Below are positions 7,054 through 15,157 of a stretch of 38,111 nt of DNA, in pieces (the first letter of the stretch is position 1; each line of letters begins with the position of its first letter). The translations under genes were made by a program, and so were the position numbers. The notes under the pieces are model-generated. The model made no database searches. It was not told the origin of the DNA and was given only the letters and a program-made list of their open reading frames with translations. Origin of the DNA: CAZSHG01 sp964606695 [NCBI: uncultured bacterium] (GTDB taxonomy: Bacteria > UBP14 > UBA6098). The DNA is taken from positions 1 to 38,111 of the forward strand of contig CAZSHG010000026.1 in the NCBI GenBank assembly GCA_964606695.1, in the 5' to 3' direction.

Positions 7054-7890
7054 TTACATCATGCTAAAGGGAACGGGTGTAAAGGTGATTATGAATATCA
7101 CCAGCGCGGCTATGGCCAATCGTTTACGGGCTTTACCGAGAGGTATCCAGTCGTTGATTGTTGGTGGGTGGCGCAGTTTGATTAAGAAGAATATGACCAG
7201 CGCCCATATCAGCCAGCCCATCCACAGGAGGCCGAGGGGGAGGAGCGCGAACCAAACTACGCGAGCGACTTTCAACGCTTTGGGGCCGAGGGCGGCGTAG
7301 GAGATATGTCCGCCGTCGAGCTGACCGATAGGGAGGAGGTTGATGCTGGTTACCCATAGGCCTATCCATGCGGCGAAAGCTGTCGGGTGAAGCCAGAGTT
7401 CCATGCCCTCCGGGATTTTACCGAACATGATTCGCGATGCCAGCCATACCAGAATGGAATCGCCTAACTGGATACCGCCTTCGATGGCACTGTCAGTCCC
7501 GGGTGAGACTTTCGATAAGGCCAGTCCCACGAAAAGCAATGGCAATGCGACAATGAATCCTGAAGCCGGTCCCGCGAACCCGATATCGAACAAACTCTGC
7601 CGTTCGGGAATCCTGCTTTTAATTTTAATAAACGCGCCGAAGGTGCCTATTATAGTGGGAAATGGAATGAAGAAGGGGAGAGTGGCATCGACGCCGTGGC
7701 GTTTGCTGGCGAAATAGTGCCCAAGTTCATGGATGCCTAATATGCCCAGCAGTGCCATCGAAAAAGGGAGGCCTTTCACTAACCATCGCAAGGAAAACTC
7801 GAATTCCACGCCAGTCATCAGCGCACCCGCCACAGTGGTAGTTATAACGGTAACGAGGAATAAGACCAGATGTATCCACTTCTTCTTCAT
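7054..7890 (-). CDS. Site-2-type zinc metalloprotease (M50 family), integral membrane
   Basis: A 278-aa multi-pass membrane protein of the M50 peptidase family. The zinc motif HELGH is at residues about 54-58 in a hydrophobic segment, and the third-ligand motif LLPIGQLDGGH lies near residue 190. There is no PDZ domain, so it is of the short S2P type, not RseP. Such enzymes cut membrane-bound substrates within the bilayer, often in signalling; the substrate here is unknown. ATG 7890 is chosen over TTG 7896 because a TATAAT box ends eight bases before it and no ribosome binding site is present. It diverges from the pilin-like gene at 7971. Confidence 0.88.
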   Translation of the reverse strand: MKKKWIHLVLFLVTVITTTVAGALMTGVEFEFSLRWLVKGLPFSMALLGILGIHELGHYFASKRHGVDATLPFFIPFPTIIGTFGAFIKIKSRIPERQSLFDIGFAGPASGFIVALPLLFVGLALSKVSPGTDSAIEGGIQLGDSILVWLASRIMFGKIPEGMELWLHPTAFAAWIGLWVTSINLLPIGQLDGGHISYAALGPKALKVARVVWFALLPLGLLWMGWLIWALVIFFLIKLRHPPTINDWIPLGKARKRLAIAALVIFIITFTPVPFSMM

Positions 7891-7898
7891 AGGCAATT

Positions 7899-7926
7899 AT
7901 TATAAACATCGAACGAAAATAATCAA
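7899..7926 (-). promoter_or_regulatory. Promoter of the site-2 protease gene, probably leaderless
   Basis: On the minus strand: TTGATT (7926-7921), 16-base spacer, TATAAT (7904-7899). The -10 ends eight bases before ATG 7890, so transcription would start at or within two bases of the start codon. Confidence 0.6.
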
Positions 7927-7935
7927 TAAATAAGA

Positions 7936-7964
7936 TTGCGTATATTCCGATTTTACATTATAAT
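7936..7964 (+). promoter_or_regulatory. Promoter of the pilin-like gene, probably leaderless
   Basis: TTGCGT (7936-7941), 17-base spacer, perfect TATAAT (7959-7964). The ATG is at 7971, exactly where transcription should begin, and no Shine-Dalgarno exists between them. Confidence 0.65.
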
Positions 7965-7970
7965 TTTATT

Positions 7971-8567
7971 ATGGAATCTGAAGATAAGTCATATTTGATG
8001 CCCGGATTAATTATGCTGGCTCTAGTGTTGATACTCATCGGTTCGTTTTTCATCGTGCCGAAGATAACAGGGCCAAAGGAAACGGAACCGATTGATAAAA
8101 GCGGTTTTGTCGATAGGGTGAGTGAATTAGCATTTGCTAATCGAAGGCAGGGAAAACCCAAAGTCGGTATTCCTTACTATGGTGCGGATGCCGAAGATGC
8201 TGAAGAGATGCATGAACAAGCAATGCGCGACTGGAAAGAACAGACCTTCGGCGACCCCGATAAGATCGTGCGGCCAACTCATGCACTGGGGGCCACAAAA
8301 CGGGCTACCGCCATGTCGACGTTGAAAAATTACTACACCGCCGAGATGCAATTTTTCGCCGAGCACATGAGGTTCACCGGGAGTAAGGATTCGCTCTACA
8401 CGAACCTCCGCGATCCGGAGCCATACGAAATCGAGATATATGTTTTCGACGATGACAGCCTTATTATTCTTGCTAAGGGTAATCTCGACCGTGACGAGGA
8501 GCTTGATATTATACAGGTAAACCAGTCGGGTTATATGACCGTTCTCAATAACGATTTGGCCAAATAA
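7971..8567 (+). CDS. Membrane-anchored protein with pilin-like C-terminal domain
   Basis: A 198-aa protein with one N-terminal membrane helix (LIMLALVLILIGSFFIV, residues about 13-29), a charged linker, and a C-terminal domain that resembles the globular part of type IV pilin-like proteins: TAMSTLKNYYTAEMQFFAEHMRFT, then a strand-rich end (EIEIYVFDDDSLIILAKGNLD) closing with IQVNQSGYMTVLN. It lacks the short basic leader with GFTL-type cleavage motif of real prepilins, so it is probably an anchored relative. Its stop abuts the stop of the convergent PDZ gene (8567/8568). The fold call is tentative. Confidence 0.6.
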   Translation: MESEDKSYLMPGLIMLALVLILIGSFFIVPKITGPKETEPIDKSGFVDRVSELAFANRRQGKPKVGIPYYGADAEDAEEMHEQAMRDWKEQTFGDPDKIVRPTHALGATKRATAMSTLKNYYTAEMQFFAEHMRFTGSKDSLYTNLRDPEPYEIEIYVFDDDSLIILAKGNLDRDEELDIIQVNQSGYMTVLNNDLAK

Positions 8568-10832
8568 CTATTCGTCGATAAATAGGCCGTCGCCAGTGTT
8601 TTCGTTGTCGTCATCGTCGGTCAGGTAAACCTTGCCGTTCTTGCGTTTGTCCTTAACATCGGAATAATCGTCTTTATCATCACCAAGATCGAAGAAAATC
8701 CCCAGACTTTTCGCGTTATATTCAGGATGATAGTCGTTACCGCCGCTCATCCCCACCGATCGGCTCGAAGACACGTTGTAAATGTCTTCGCCGTCCCTGT
8801 CGATAAACACCGCGAAGGCGTTCTGTGCCGCTCCGCCGAGTGATAATCCCGATCCGGAATAGCTGTCATTGCCGGAATCGTCGATGAAGTAGGCGGTCGT
8901 GATGTCCCACGTGCCAGCCTGGTTTGTAGCCTCATGACCGATATAGACGTCGTTTCCGGCGCGATTGCGGAAATACCCGAGCGCCTGATGCGCCCCCGAA
9001 CCCTGCACGTAGCGATTGCCCTTAAATATATCGTCGCCCTCGCCATCGTCCAGAATCCCAAACCCGAAGAAATATCCGCAGGCCTGGGAGAAATTTCCGG
9101 CGAGATAGTTGTCGTCTCCCGACCTATCGATTAATAATCCGATTCCGCCTGCCGCGAGGTTTCGGAAGCCCATGCCCACGCCCTGGCTCCAGCCGTCCCA
9201 GGTGTCCTCGTTGCCGTATCCATTGGGGATCTTGTATGATGCCGTGTAGCTGTCGTCGCCGGAATGATCGATCATCATTCCCAATCCCTTCGGCATTCCG
9301 ACACCCTGAACATATCGCGTGCCTGTGTAATTATCATTGCCGGTAGCGTCATAAAGCAATGCCGTGCCGAAGACAGCGAATCCCTGCGAATTCTCCTGCG
9401 CGAGATAATTATCCTCGCCGTGTGTATCTATCAACATTCCGGTGCCGAAAAACGCCGCTGACTGACAGAGTTTATCACCGTAATATTTGTCGTTGTCTTT
9501 CAAGTCGATAAGACATCCGCCGCCGCAGTAACCGGAACCGATAGCTCCCGGCGTGTTGCGAATGTATGTGTCGTTGCCACCCAGGTCGATATGAACACCG
9601 ACGCGCCCTTGTTTGAAGATATGCTCATTGCCGCCCGTTATAACATAGGGCGTCCCGCCGCAGAACCCGCGATATGTGTCGTTGCCGCCAAGGTCGATCC
9701 AGATTGCGGCCTGCTCGTCATAAACGCCGTTTCCTGTTCCTGTAACTATCATCCTACCGTAAACGGGGAAGCTTTTTCCCGCGCTGTCCTTAGATGCGAC
9801 AATAACTTGTTTATCGATTAAAATGTCTCTTTCCGGATTGGAACCGTCGCCGGGTTGAATATCCGCTAGTTCGAGGAGCCTTCCCGGTTGATACAATCCC
9901 GAAAGCAATTGTCCGCTTGTTATCAGATTGTGGTAATCGACCTTCTTGGACGCCGCAATCATATCGATATACTCATCGACCAATCCTTCGTCTGGGTCGT
10001 TGTCTATGTAAACTGTGGCTTCGAGGATGTCCAATAGATAAGGCCCGATATCCGCGACGTCATTGAGTTCCTCCTCGCTCAATTCCATGAATGCCGAATC
10101 GATTTGCGCGTTTGCGCGGCGCACGCATTCGATAATCCCTTCGATAGTGCCCGGTTGCGGTCGAATCAGACCGTGTGTCGTATCGACATCCAGTGCGAAT
10201 GGCACGCCAGCCCAGATATTAATCGGGTCGCCGCCACGGGCGGAAAGATCGGATAACACCCTTTCCGCGGAAAAATATGTCGCCGCCGGTTGCAGGAGGG
10301 GTAGAGCCACAGCATCCAGTGTATAGTAACCGTGGTATTCGTCGAGTTCGGTCCGGAAAGCTATCGCAAGGCTGTCGTATTCGTCGAGTAAGCCGTTCTC
10401 TTCGAGTGCGCTTAAAACCATCGCAGTAGTCGAATCGTTCCGCCATTCCGGTATTACAAATGCGCTGTCGGTTGGGAAACTCTCCCTGTCGCCCTCTTTC
10501 ATACTTCCCTGGAAAAAATCTCGATTGGCAAGTATAAGCGGGAATTTCTCAGCTCTACCGCACCTGTCGATAGTTATTTTCACGAGGTCTCCCGCCGAAC
10601 AGCTATCGAGAAAGACGTTAAGCGAGTCCCGATTCGGGATTGCTATCCCGTCGATATGTGTGATGACGTCGCCGACCTCGATACCGCTGATCTTCGCGGG
10701 TGAATTCCGAACTACCTGTGTAACCTCTATCCCTGGAGGATCATCGTTATTCGATGTCCCTATGCCGATAAAAGGTTCCGCGCAGAAAGCAATACAAATA
10801 ATTAATGTCAAGCATAATAATATATAACGCAT
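8568..10832 (-). CDS. Secreted PDZ protein with about eleven D-x-x-G-[ND]-D-x-Y repeats
   Basis: A 754-aa protein with a signal peptide (residues 1-18) and a PDZ domain (about 19-103: GIEVTQVVRNSPAKISGIEVGD then GIAIPNRDSL). A helical middle region of about 250 residues follows. The C-terminal half has a repeat built on DLGGNDTY, DLKDNDKY, DTHGEDNY, DATGNDNY, DHSGDDSY, DRSGDDNY, GEGDDIF, RAGNDVY, DDSGNDSY and DRDGEDIY, spaced roughly 22-45 residues, with QGxG segments between. These look like calcium-binding beta turns of a solenoid but are not the standard RTX nonapeptide. The end is very acidic (DDDDNENTGDG). It is probably the last gene of the minus-strand operon from 14879. Function unknown; periplasmic or surface location is likely. 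Confidence 0.75.
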   Translation of the reverse strand: MRYILLCLTLIICIAFCAEPFIGIGTSNNDDPPGIEVTQVVRNSPAKISGIEVGDVITHIDGIAIPNRDSLNVFLDSCSAGDLVKITIDRCGRAEKFPLILANRDFFQGSMKEGDRESFPTDSAFVIPEWRNDSTTAMVLSALEENGLLDEYDSLAIAFRTELDEYHGYYTLDAVALPLLQPAATYFSAERVLSDLSARGGDPINIWAGVPFALDVDTTHGLIRPQPGTIEGIIECVRRANAQIDSAFMELSEEELNDVADIGPYLLDILEATVYIDNDPDEGLVDEYIDMIAASKKVDYHNLITSGQLLSGLYQPGRLLELADIQPGDGSNPERDILIDKQVIVASKDSAGKSFPVYGRMIVTGTGNGVYDEQAAIWIDLGGNDTYRGFCGGTPYVITGGNEHIFKQGRVGVHIDLGGNDTYIRNTPGAIGSGYCGGGCLIDLKDNDKYYGDKLCQSAAFFGTGMLIDTHGEDNYLAQENSQGFAVFGTALLYDATGNDNYTGTRYVQGVGMPKGLGMMIDHSGDDSYTASYKIPNGYGNEDTWDGWSQGVGMGFRNLAAGGIGLLIDRSGDDNYLAGNFSQACGYFFGFGILDDGEGDDIFKGNRYVQGSGAHQALGYFRNRAGNDVYIGHEATNQAGTWDITTAYFIDDSGNDSYSGSGLSLGGAAQNAFAVFIDRDGEDIYNVSSSRSVGMSGGNDYHPEYNAKSLGIFFDLGDDKDDYSDVKDKRKNGKVYLTDDDDNENTGDGLFIDE

Positions 10833-10867
10833 AACAGTTTGTTTATTAATTAATTAGCTCTTATCAT

Positions 10868-11860
10868 CTATTGTAATGAGTCAGGTAATAGATCATTAAA
10901 TAAAGAAACAGAATCGGTTATAACAATAGATGTGTCTTTGGGAATGTATTCAGGTAATAGGATATCCACTCTTCCGATATGTTTGCCGAATCGATCCCAG
11001 CGGAAACCGCCGCTTTTTTCTTTCGAGATAAGAATGACCTCGGCTTTGCCGATAATGGCTTTAAGAAAAATCGGGAAAAATTCCTGAGAATTATCCACGA
11101 GGAATAGTTCGTCCTTCGGGACGACTATGGGGCCGAAATCGGCACCTCCGGAGAATTTGCTGGTTAATGGCAATTTAACCTGCCGACCGTTTACCGTAAT
11201 CTTCCCCTTTGAAGAAACAAGAGTATCCCCCGGCGAAGCCAATACTATATGCACTGACCTTTTTTTCTCTTTGGTATTTTTGGATTTCGTTTCGTGGCAA
11301 ACGATATCGCCGACTTCTACCATGGCGCCGGTTATCTTGATACCGGGAGTTCTTATGCCGTATGCATCGAGATCGAATATTACCACGTCGTTCGGGAAGA
11401 GAATTGGTTCCAGCTGGGTTTCGTTGGCTTTCAGACGATACATCTTATAGCCGACGATATTATAGAGAAAATGGAAAGGGCCGAGCGTTAAAATATAAAA
11501 GAAAATAAAAAGGAAAATACTCCGGACTATCGTATCGGCGTCTCCGGGATTGGATTTATTCAACAGCGCGTCGAAAAAAGCCACGACGGAAGGCAACGCA
11601 AAAAATGAAAACATCACTATAGCTAAACTTATTCCCCGGAAAAGGTGTATGGAGAAGATCAGCGAGGCCACCATGCAGGTTCCGTAAAAGATCAGGAAAT
11701 CGAAAGTCCTGAGGTAACGTTGCTGTAAGGCCTGTCCCAAACCCGGGATGATAAACGACAGAAGAGCGCAAATGAACCTAGTAAAGAAGCCCGCCTCCGT
11801 ATCCAGGTTCCTCTCGATTTCGAAGACGTTCTCTGTATTATTGGAATTATTGTTTTCCAT
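10868..11860 (-). CDS. Signal peptidase I-like membrane protein lacking the catalytic dyad
   Basis: A 330-aa membrane protein. The N-terminal part has several helices with the motif FIIPGLGQALQQRYL. From about residue 145 the order of blocks follows signal peptidase I (S26): a box aligned with SMxPTL reads QLEPIL (residues 149-154), then a box aligned with KRxVGLPGD reads HIVLASPGD (204-212), then VPKDELFLVDNSQE resembling the GDN box. Thus the nucleophile Ser is replaced by Gln and the general-base Lys by His, so peptidase activity is unlikely. The start is ATG 11860, four bases after the RodZ-like stop (TAG then GAAA); an upstream in-frame start would overlap that gene. Role unknown. Confidence 0.7.
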   Translation of the reverse strand: MENNNSNNTENVFEIERNLDTEAGFFTRFICALLSFIIPGLGQALQQRYLRTFDFLIFYGTCMVASLIFSIHLFRGISLAIVMFSFFALPSVVAFFDALLNKSNPGDADTIVRSIFLFIFFYILTLGPFHFLYNIVGYKMYRLKANETQLEPILFPNDVVIFDLDAYGIRTPGIKITGAMVEVGDIVCHETKSKNTKEKKRSVHIVLASPGDTLVSSKGKITVNGRQVKLPLTSKFSGGADFGPIVVPKDELFLVDNSQEFFPIFLKAIIGKAEVILISKEKSGGFRWDRFGKHIGRVDILLPEYIPKDTSIVITDSVSLFNDLLPDSLQ

Positions 11861-11864
11861 TTTC

Positions 11865-12887
11865 CTATCTAAGCCCCTCGGGCGGCGGGGTCTCTTCGTC
11901 GATCGACCGCCCATCATTCTCGACCTCGATTCCCCTCGTTCTCAACGGCGGCGGCTCGATAATCGTATCCGATTCCTCCGGCGGCGCGCCGATAATATTA
12001 GGTCTGGGCGGACGTGGAAGACTGACCTGTTCGGCTCCCTCTAAGAGCTGGAGGATATTCGCGCGAGTTATATCGAGGTCCATAGGGTAGTTTCTATCGG
12101 GCCATTCCGCCAGATCGAAACCGTTGACCATAAGGTGCATAGCGTTTGGATCGCCCATAGTCAGGAAAAAGGAATTCCTGGCGACAAAATCCATCGCATC
12201 CCCTCTTTCGATATCACCCTTGAAAGCTCTTCGATAGTCGGTTTCGACTAGAATCCAGCTATCCTGCCTGGATATTACGGATAAGGTCAACGAATCCGCT
12301 CTGCCAAGCGCCCATGCAGGGTTGATTTCCCCGAGTTGAAGACGTATTTCCTGCGTAAGATCCTCCCGCGTTAGCGGAGATACGAGTTTGTTGCCGTTAC
12401 TACCGTTCGTGTCGCTCACGACGACGTCGTTTATATTCGTTATCGGAGGGCCGGTCTGCCCGTTTTTATCCAGGACAGTTCTGAGGATAATGACAATAAT
12501 AATGATAATCAGAAGGATCACGATTATCGAACCGGTATTTAATCTGATTCTTCGCGGTATTACCCTCTTCTTGCCGACTGAGGACTTTGGAATGGGTGAC
12601 TCATAGGGGAGTTCCTCTTTGGGTTTGCCGGAAAAGATTCGTCTCGCTTTGGGTTTGGGTCTCGCTTCCTCGTAACGTGCGTTGAGTTCATCAAGGTCGG
12701 CGTTAAGTAACTGCCCGTAACTCTTGATAAACCCCCGGACATATATATCTGCGGGCAGTTTTTCGTATTCGCCCTTTTCGAGAGCTTCAATATATCCGAT
12801 GTTTATCTTGGTGGCCCTGGCGACTTCCTCGACTGTTAGCCCTTTAGCCTCCCGCATCTGACGTAAGTATTCGCCTAATTCTCTCAC
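11865..12887 (-). CDS. RodZ-like protein: helix-turn-helix, membrane helix, periplasmic domain
   Basis: A 340-aa protein. Residues 1-70 are a HTH_25/Xre-type domain (LGEYLRQMREAKGLTVEEVARATKI ... YIEALEKGEYEKLP), typical of RodZ. A basic linker leads to one long membrane helix (SIIVILLIIIIIVIILRTVL), then a periplasmic domain of the DUF4115 type (SRQDSWILVETDYRRAFKGDIERGD) and a Pro/Glu-rich tail. RodZ links MreB to the elongation machinery and supports rod shape, though mreB is not in view. The start is GTG 12887, with no clear ribosome binding site. It lies between maf and the signal-peptidase-like gene on one transcript. Confidence 0.82.
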   Translation of the reverse strand: MRELGEYLRQMREAKGLTVEEVARATKINIGYIEALEKGEYEKLPADIYVRGFIKSYGQLLNADLDELNARYEEARPKPKARRIFSGKPKEELPYESPIPKSSVGKKRVIPRRIRLNTGSIIVILLIIIIIVIILRTVLDKNGQTGPPITNINDVVVSDTNGSNGNKLVSPLTREDLTQEIRLQLGEINPAWALGRADSLTLSVISRQDSWILVETDYRRAFKGDIERGDAMDFVARNSFFLTMGDPNAMHLMVNGFDLAEWPDRNYPMDLDITRANILQLLEGAEQVSLPRPPRPNIIGAPPEESDTIIEPPPLRTRGIEVENDGRSIDEETPPPEGLR

Positions 12888-12941
12888 AATAGCTTTTTTT
12901 CGGTCAATGGTTATTAAAGCACTTATAAGACGCGAAAAAAA

Positions 12942-13529
12942 TCACCCGCGAATTATAAGTTCACGAATTTCTAAGTTAAACTTATCGAGTAAAAGTGTCA
13001 AGCGGAAAAGAGGTAAACCCACCACATTGAAATAATCGCCTCGAACCTCCCGAACCAACAAAGCCCCTTTCTCCTGAATGCCATAAGCGCCGGCCTTATC
13101 CATAGGTTCGCCGGTTTCGACGTAGGCCGAGATTTCTTCCTTCGTTAGCGGACGGAAATGAACTTCGGTTAGTTCCACCGCGGATTCGATTACTTCCTTC
13201 TCCTTATCAAAAAGCGCTATACCGGTATAGACCGAATGCCACCTGTCCTGGAGTCTTGATAGGAAATTCACTGCCTCCGCTTCCGAATGCGGTTTCTCGA
13301 GAAGTTCGCCATCGAGAACGACAATAGTATCGCACCCGATAATAAGCTTATCCGATGGGCATCTTGCGGCGCGAGCCTTCCTTATAGCCAATTCTTCGGC
13401 GTAAGCGCCTGGATTGTGCGAATCGAATTCTGGAAGACACACCGTATCGCGTTCGACGACCTCGAAAGTTATGCCTACCGCTTTCAATAATTGCCTTCTT
13501 CTAGGGGATTTAGAAGCGAGATAGATCAT
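12942..13529 (-). CDS. maf: Maf-like nucleoside triphosphate pyrophosphatase
   Basis: A 195-aa protein, the usual length for Maf/YhdE-type enzymes, which hydrolyse dTTP/UTP or modified nucleotides to monophosphates (house-cleaning). The family signature LASKSPRRRQLL is at residues 4-15, followed by CDTIVVLDGELLEKP (about 65-80), WHSVYTGIAL and DKAGAYGIQEKGALLV. The ATG at 13529 lies 10 bases after the dtd stop, so it belongs to the ubiA-dtd-maf run. Confidence 0.93.
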   Translation of the reverse strand: MIYLASKSPRRRQLLKAVGITFEVVERDTVCLPEFDSHNPGAYAEELAIRKARAARCPSDKLIIGCDTIVVLDGELLEKPHSEAEAVNFLSRLQDRWHSVYTGIALFDKEKEVIESAVELTEVHFRPLTKEEISAYVETGEPMDKAGAYGIQEKGALLVREVRGDYFNVVGLPLFRLTLLLDKFNLEIRELIIRG

Positions 13530-13539
13530 AATAGCTCGA

Positions 13540-14007
13540 TTAACTCTTAATATTACCCCTACGCGATTCCCTGGAGTTCAAGATAATCGTAACCGGCCCT
13601 TCGTTTGTCAATTTAACGCTCATACTGGCTCCGAACACCCCCTTTTGAACTTCGATCCCGTATCCGGAAACCTCGTCGCAGAATAATTCATACAATTCGT
13701 TAGCCGGTTCGGGGGGCATCGCGGGCGCGAAGCTTGGTCTTTTGCCTTTGCGGGCGTTTGCGCAAAGCGTGAATTGACTTACCGCCAGTATTTTACCGCC
13801 GACATCCAATAGCGACAGATTCATCGCGTCATCAGGATCGTTGAAAATCCTTGAATTGGGGCATTTATAAGCCAGAAACTTAGCGTCTTCCGGTGTATCG
13901 TAATCGAAAACGCCGAGTAAAACGACAAGTCCTTTTTCAATTTCTGCGACCAGATCGTTATCCACCTCGACCGAAGCCGAGGAAACCCTCTGCAAAACGG
14001 CTATCAT
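13540..14007 (-). CDS. dtd: D-aminoacyl-tRNA deacylase
   Basis: A 155-aa enzyme that hydrolyses D-aminoacyl-tRNA and glycyl-tRNA(Ala), a proofreading step of translation. It starts MIAVLQRVSSASVEV, has SQFTLCANARKGKRPSF (about residues 78-94) and ends with GVFGASMSVKLTNEGPVTIIL, which holds the conserved cross-subunit GP motif. Full family length. The start at 14007 overlaps the ubiA stop as ATGA, giving translational coupling; a longer upstream frame inside ubiA is not credible. Confidence 0.95.
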   Translation of the reverse strand: MIAVLQRVSSASVEVDNDLVAEIEKGLVVLLGVFDYDTPEDAKFLAYKCPNSRIFNDPDDAMNLSLLDVGGKILAVSQFTLCANARKGKRPSFAPAMPPEPANELYELFCDEVSGYGIEVQKGVFGASMSVKLTNEGPVTIILNSRESRRGNIKS

Positions 14008-14879
14008 GTCGTAATCCCTCCCAACAGAAGTGCGGCGAGACCTCCGATAATTATCCACTTCATATCGCGGGCAAATTTCTTCGCTTTTTCCGGCGAGATA
14101 TTCCCCGGGAGCAACCAGGCCAACAATGCTACGGGCAAATCCACGAAGAGAATTACCGCGCCTAAAAACCACTCATTAAAGACACCGGCGAAATAAGGGA
14201 TTATAGTCACAGGAATTATCAGAGCCATACATAATGAAGCCAGGTTAGCGGAGCGGCGGTCGCCGATTACCACGGCAATCGTCTTAATACCCACGGACGC
14301 GTCGGCACGTCTGTCAGCTATATCTTTGACTATTTCCCGGGACAGGGTTATCAATGAAGCGAAACCGGCCGCGTAAATATGTTTATGCGTCAATCCCTGC
14401 GCAGTGCCCACGAAAATGAAAACCGTCCCTGCCAGCACCGCGATGATGAGGTTACCGAGTAAAGGTATTCTGCTTCCGAGAAAATCGTAAAATAGAAGTA
14501 GCGCCGTGGCGAAGACGGCTATCAAAGTGGGAATAAGCCCGTAAAATCTCAATCCTGCAAAATTGAGGATTATCCCGAATCCGGTGAGCATCAACCCTAA
14601 TATTAATGCCGATTTGCGTGGGATAGCGCCTGTCGGAAGCGGCCTTCGCGGGTGAGCGATTTTATCCGAGGCGACGTCCACGAAATCGTTCAGAACGTTG
14701 CCGCCGGCAAAAATAAGTCCGACGACAAGATATACGATTACTCCCGCGGGTTGCCCTGGAGGAATATCGCCCAACGAAAACGCGACAAAAACGCAGGCGA
14801 GGGCTACAAGACTGTTTTTCCATCTGATGAGATCGCCCCATTCGCCAAAAATCCCCGTATTTTTTCTAGCTCTTGTCAT
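14004..14879 (-). CDS. UbiA-family prenyltransferase, DGGGP-synthase-like
   Basis: A 291-aa protein with about eight membrane helices. The first Asp-rich prenyl-diphosphate site is NVLNDFVDVASDKIAHPRRPLPTG (residues about 61-84, NDxxDxxxD); the second is REIVKDIADRRADASVGIKT (about 185-204). The sequence type resembles the geranylgeranylglycerol-phosphate geranylgeranyltransferase-like branch found in FCB bacteria, where the native acceptor is uncertain; menaquinone-type activity cannot be excluded. It leads a minus-strand operon (ubiA, dtd, maf, rodZ-like, signal-peptidase-like, PDZ). A -10 box lies eight bases before its ATG and there is no ribosome binding site. Confidence 0.85.
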   Translation of the reverse strand: MTRARKNTGIFGEWGDLIRWKNSLVALACVFVAFSLGDIPPGQPAGVIVYLVVGLIFAGGNVLNDFVDVASDKIAHPRRPLPTGAIPRKSALILGLMLTGFGIILNFAGLRFYGLIPTLIAVFATALLLFYDFLGSRIPLLGNLIIAVLAGTVFIFVGTAQGLTHKHIYAAGFASLITLSREIVKDIADRRADASVGIKTIAVVIGDRRSANLASLCMALIIPVTIIPYFAGVFNEWFLGAVILFVDLPVALLAWLLPGNISPEKAKKFARDMKWIIIGGLAALLLGGITT

Positions 14880-14887
14880 CGATGAAA

Positions 14888-14916
14888 AAGATACTTCGGA
14901 GAAACTCGAATGTCAA
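14888..14916 (-). promoter_or_regulatory. Promoter of the ubiA operon, probably leaderless
   Basis: On the minus strand: perfect TTGACA (14916-14911), 17-base spacer, TATCTT (14893-14888). The ATG at 14879 is eight bases beyond the -10, so the leader would be zero to two bases. Confidence 0.6.
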
Positions 14917-14986
14917 CCCTTCATAGTAATTAGCCAATTATATTACGGGATGTCTATTCCTGCGCTTCGGATAATGGAGGTTGCAT

Positions 14987-15028
14987 TTATCCACATCCGG
15001 GGGTTGACAAAATCGCCTTTTATCCACA
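14987..15028 (+). promoter_or_regulatory. Two perfect DnaA boxes upstream of nrdJ
   Basis: TTATCCACA occurs at 14987-14995 and again, same strand, at 15020-15028, 33 bases apart (about three helical turns). Both equal the strong Escherichia coli DnaA box. E. coli nrdAB is known to be controlled by DnaA, so a parallel at this reductase gene is plausible. Confidence 0.6.
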
Positions 15029-15070
15029 ATTTATTGGGGGAAGAGAAAAAAATTCCCCAACATATTGTGT
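15024..15070. promoter_or_regulatory. Tandem NrdR boxes upstream of nrdJ
   Basis: CCACAATTTATTGGGG (15024-15039) and CCCCAACATATTGTGT (15055-15070) match ACACWATATATWGTGT at 12 and 13 of 16 positions. Their spacing is exactly 31 bases, the helical-phase spacing known for NrdR operators. The pair lies just upstream of the -35 of the nrdJ promoter. Confidence 0.65.
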
Positions 15071-15078
15071 TTTTTCTC

Positions 15079-15107
15079 TTGACATTCCTCAAATGCCGCA
15101 TTAGATT
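15079..15107 (+). promoter_or_regulatory. nrdJ promoter
   Basis: Perfect TTGACA (15079-15084), 17-base spacer and TAGATT (15102-15107), giving a leader of about 45 bases that contains an AGGA ribosome binding site at 15149-15152. A second TTGACA at 15004 has no good -10. Confidence 0.6.
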
Positions 15108-15157
15108 GCACCTCGCATTTAATACGATTTTAACAATTTCCGTTATCCAGGAAGTCA

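Noticed and set aside
11861-11917. Upstream-extended start of the signal-peptidase-like gene
   Set aside because: It would overlap the RodZ-like gene by over 50 bases, whereas ATG 11860 lies just behind that stop.
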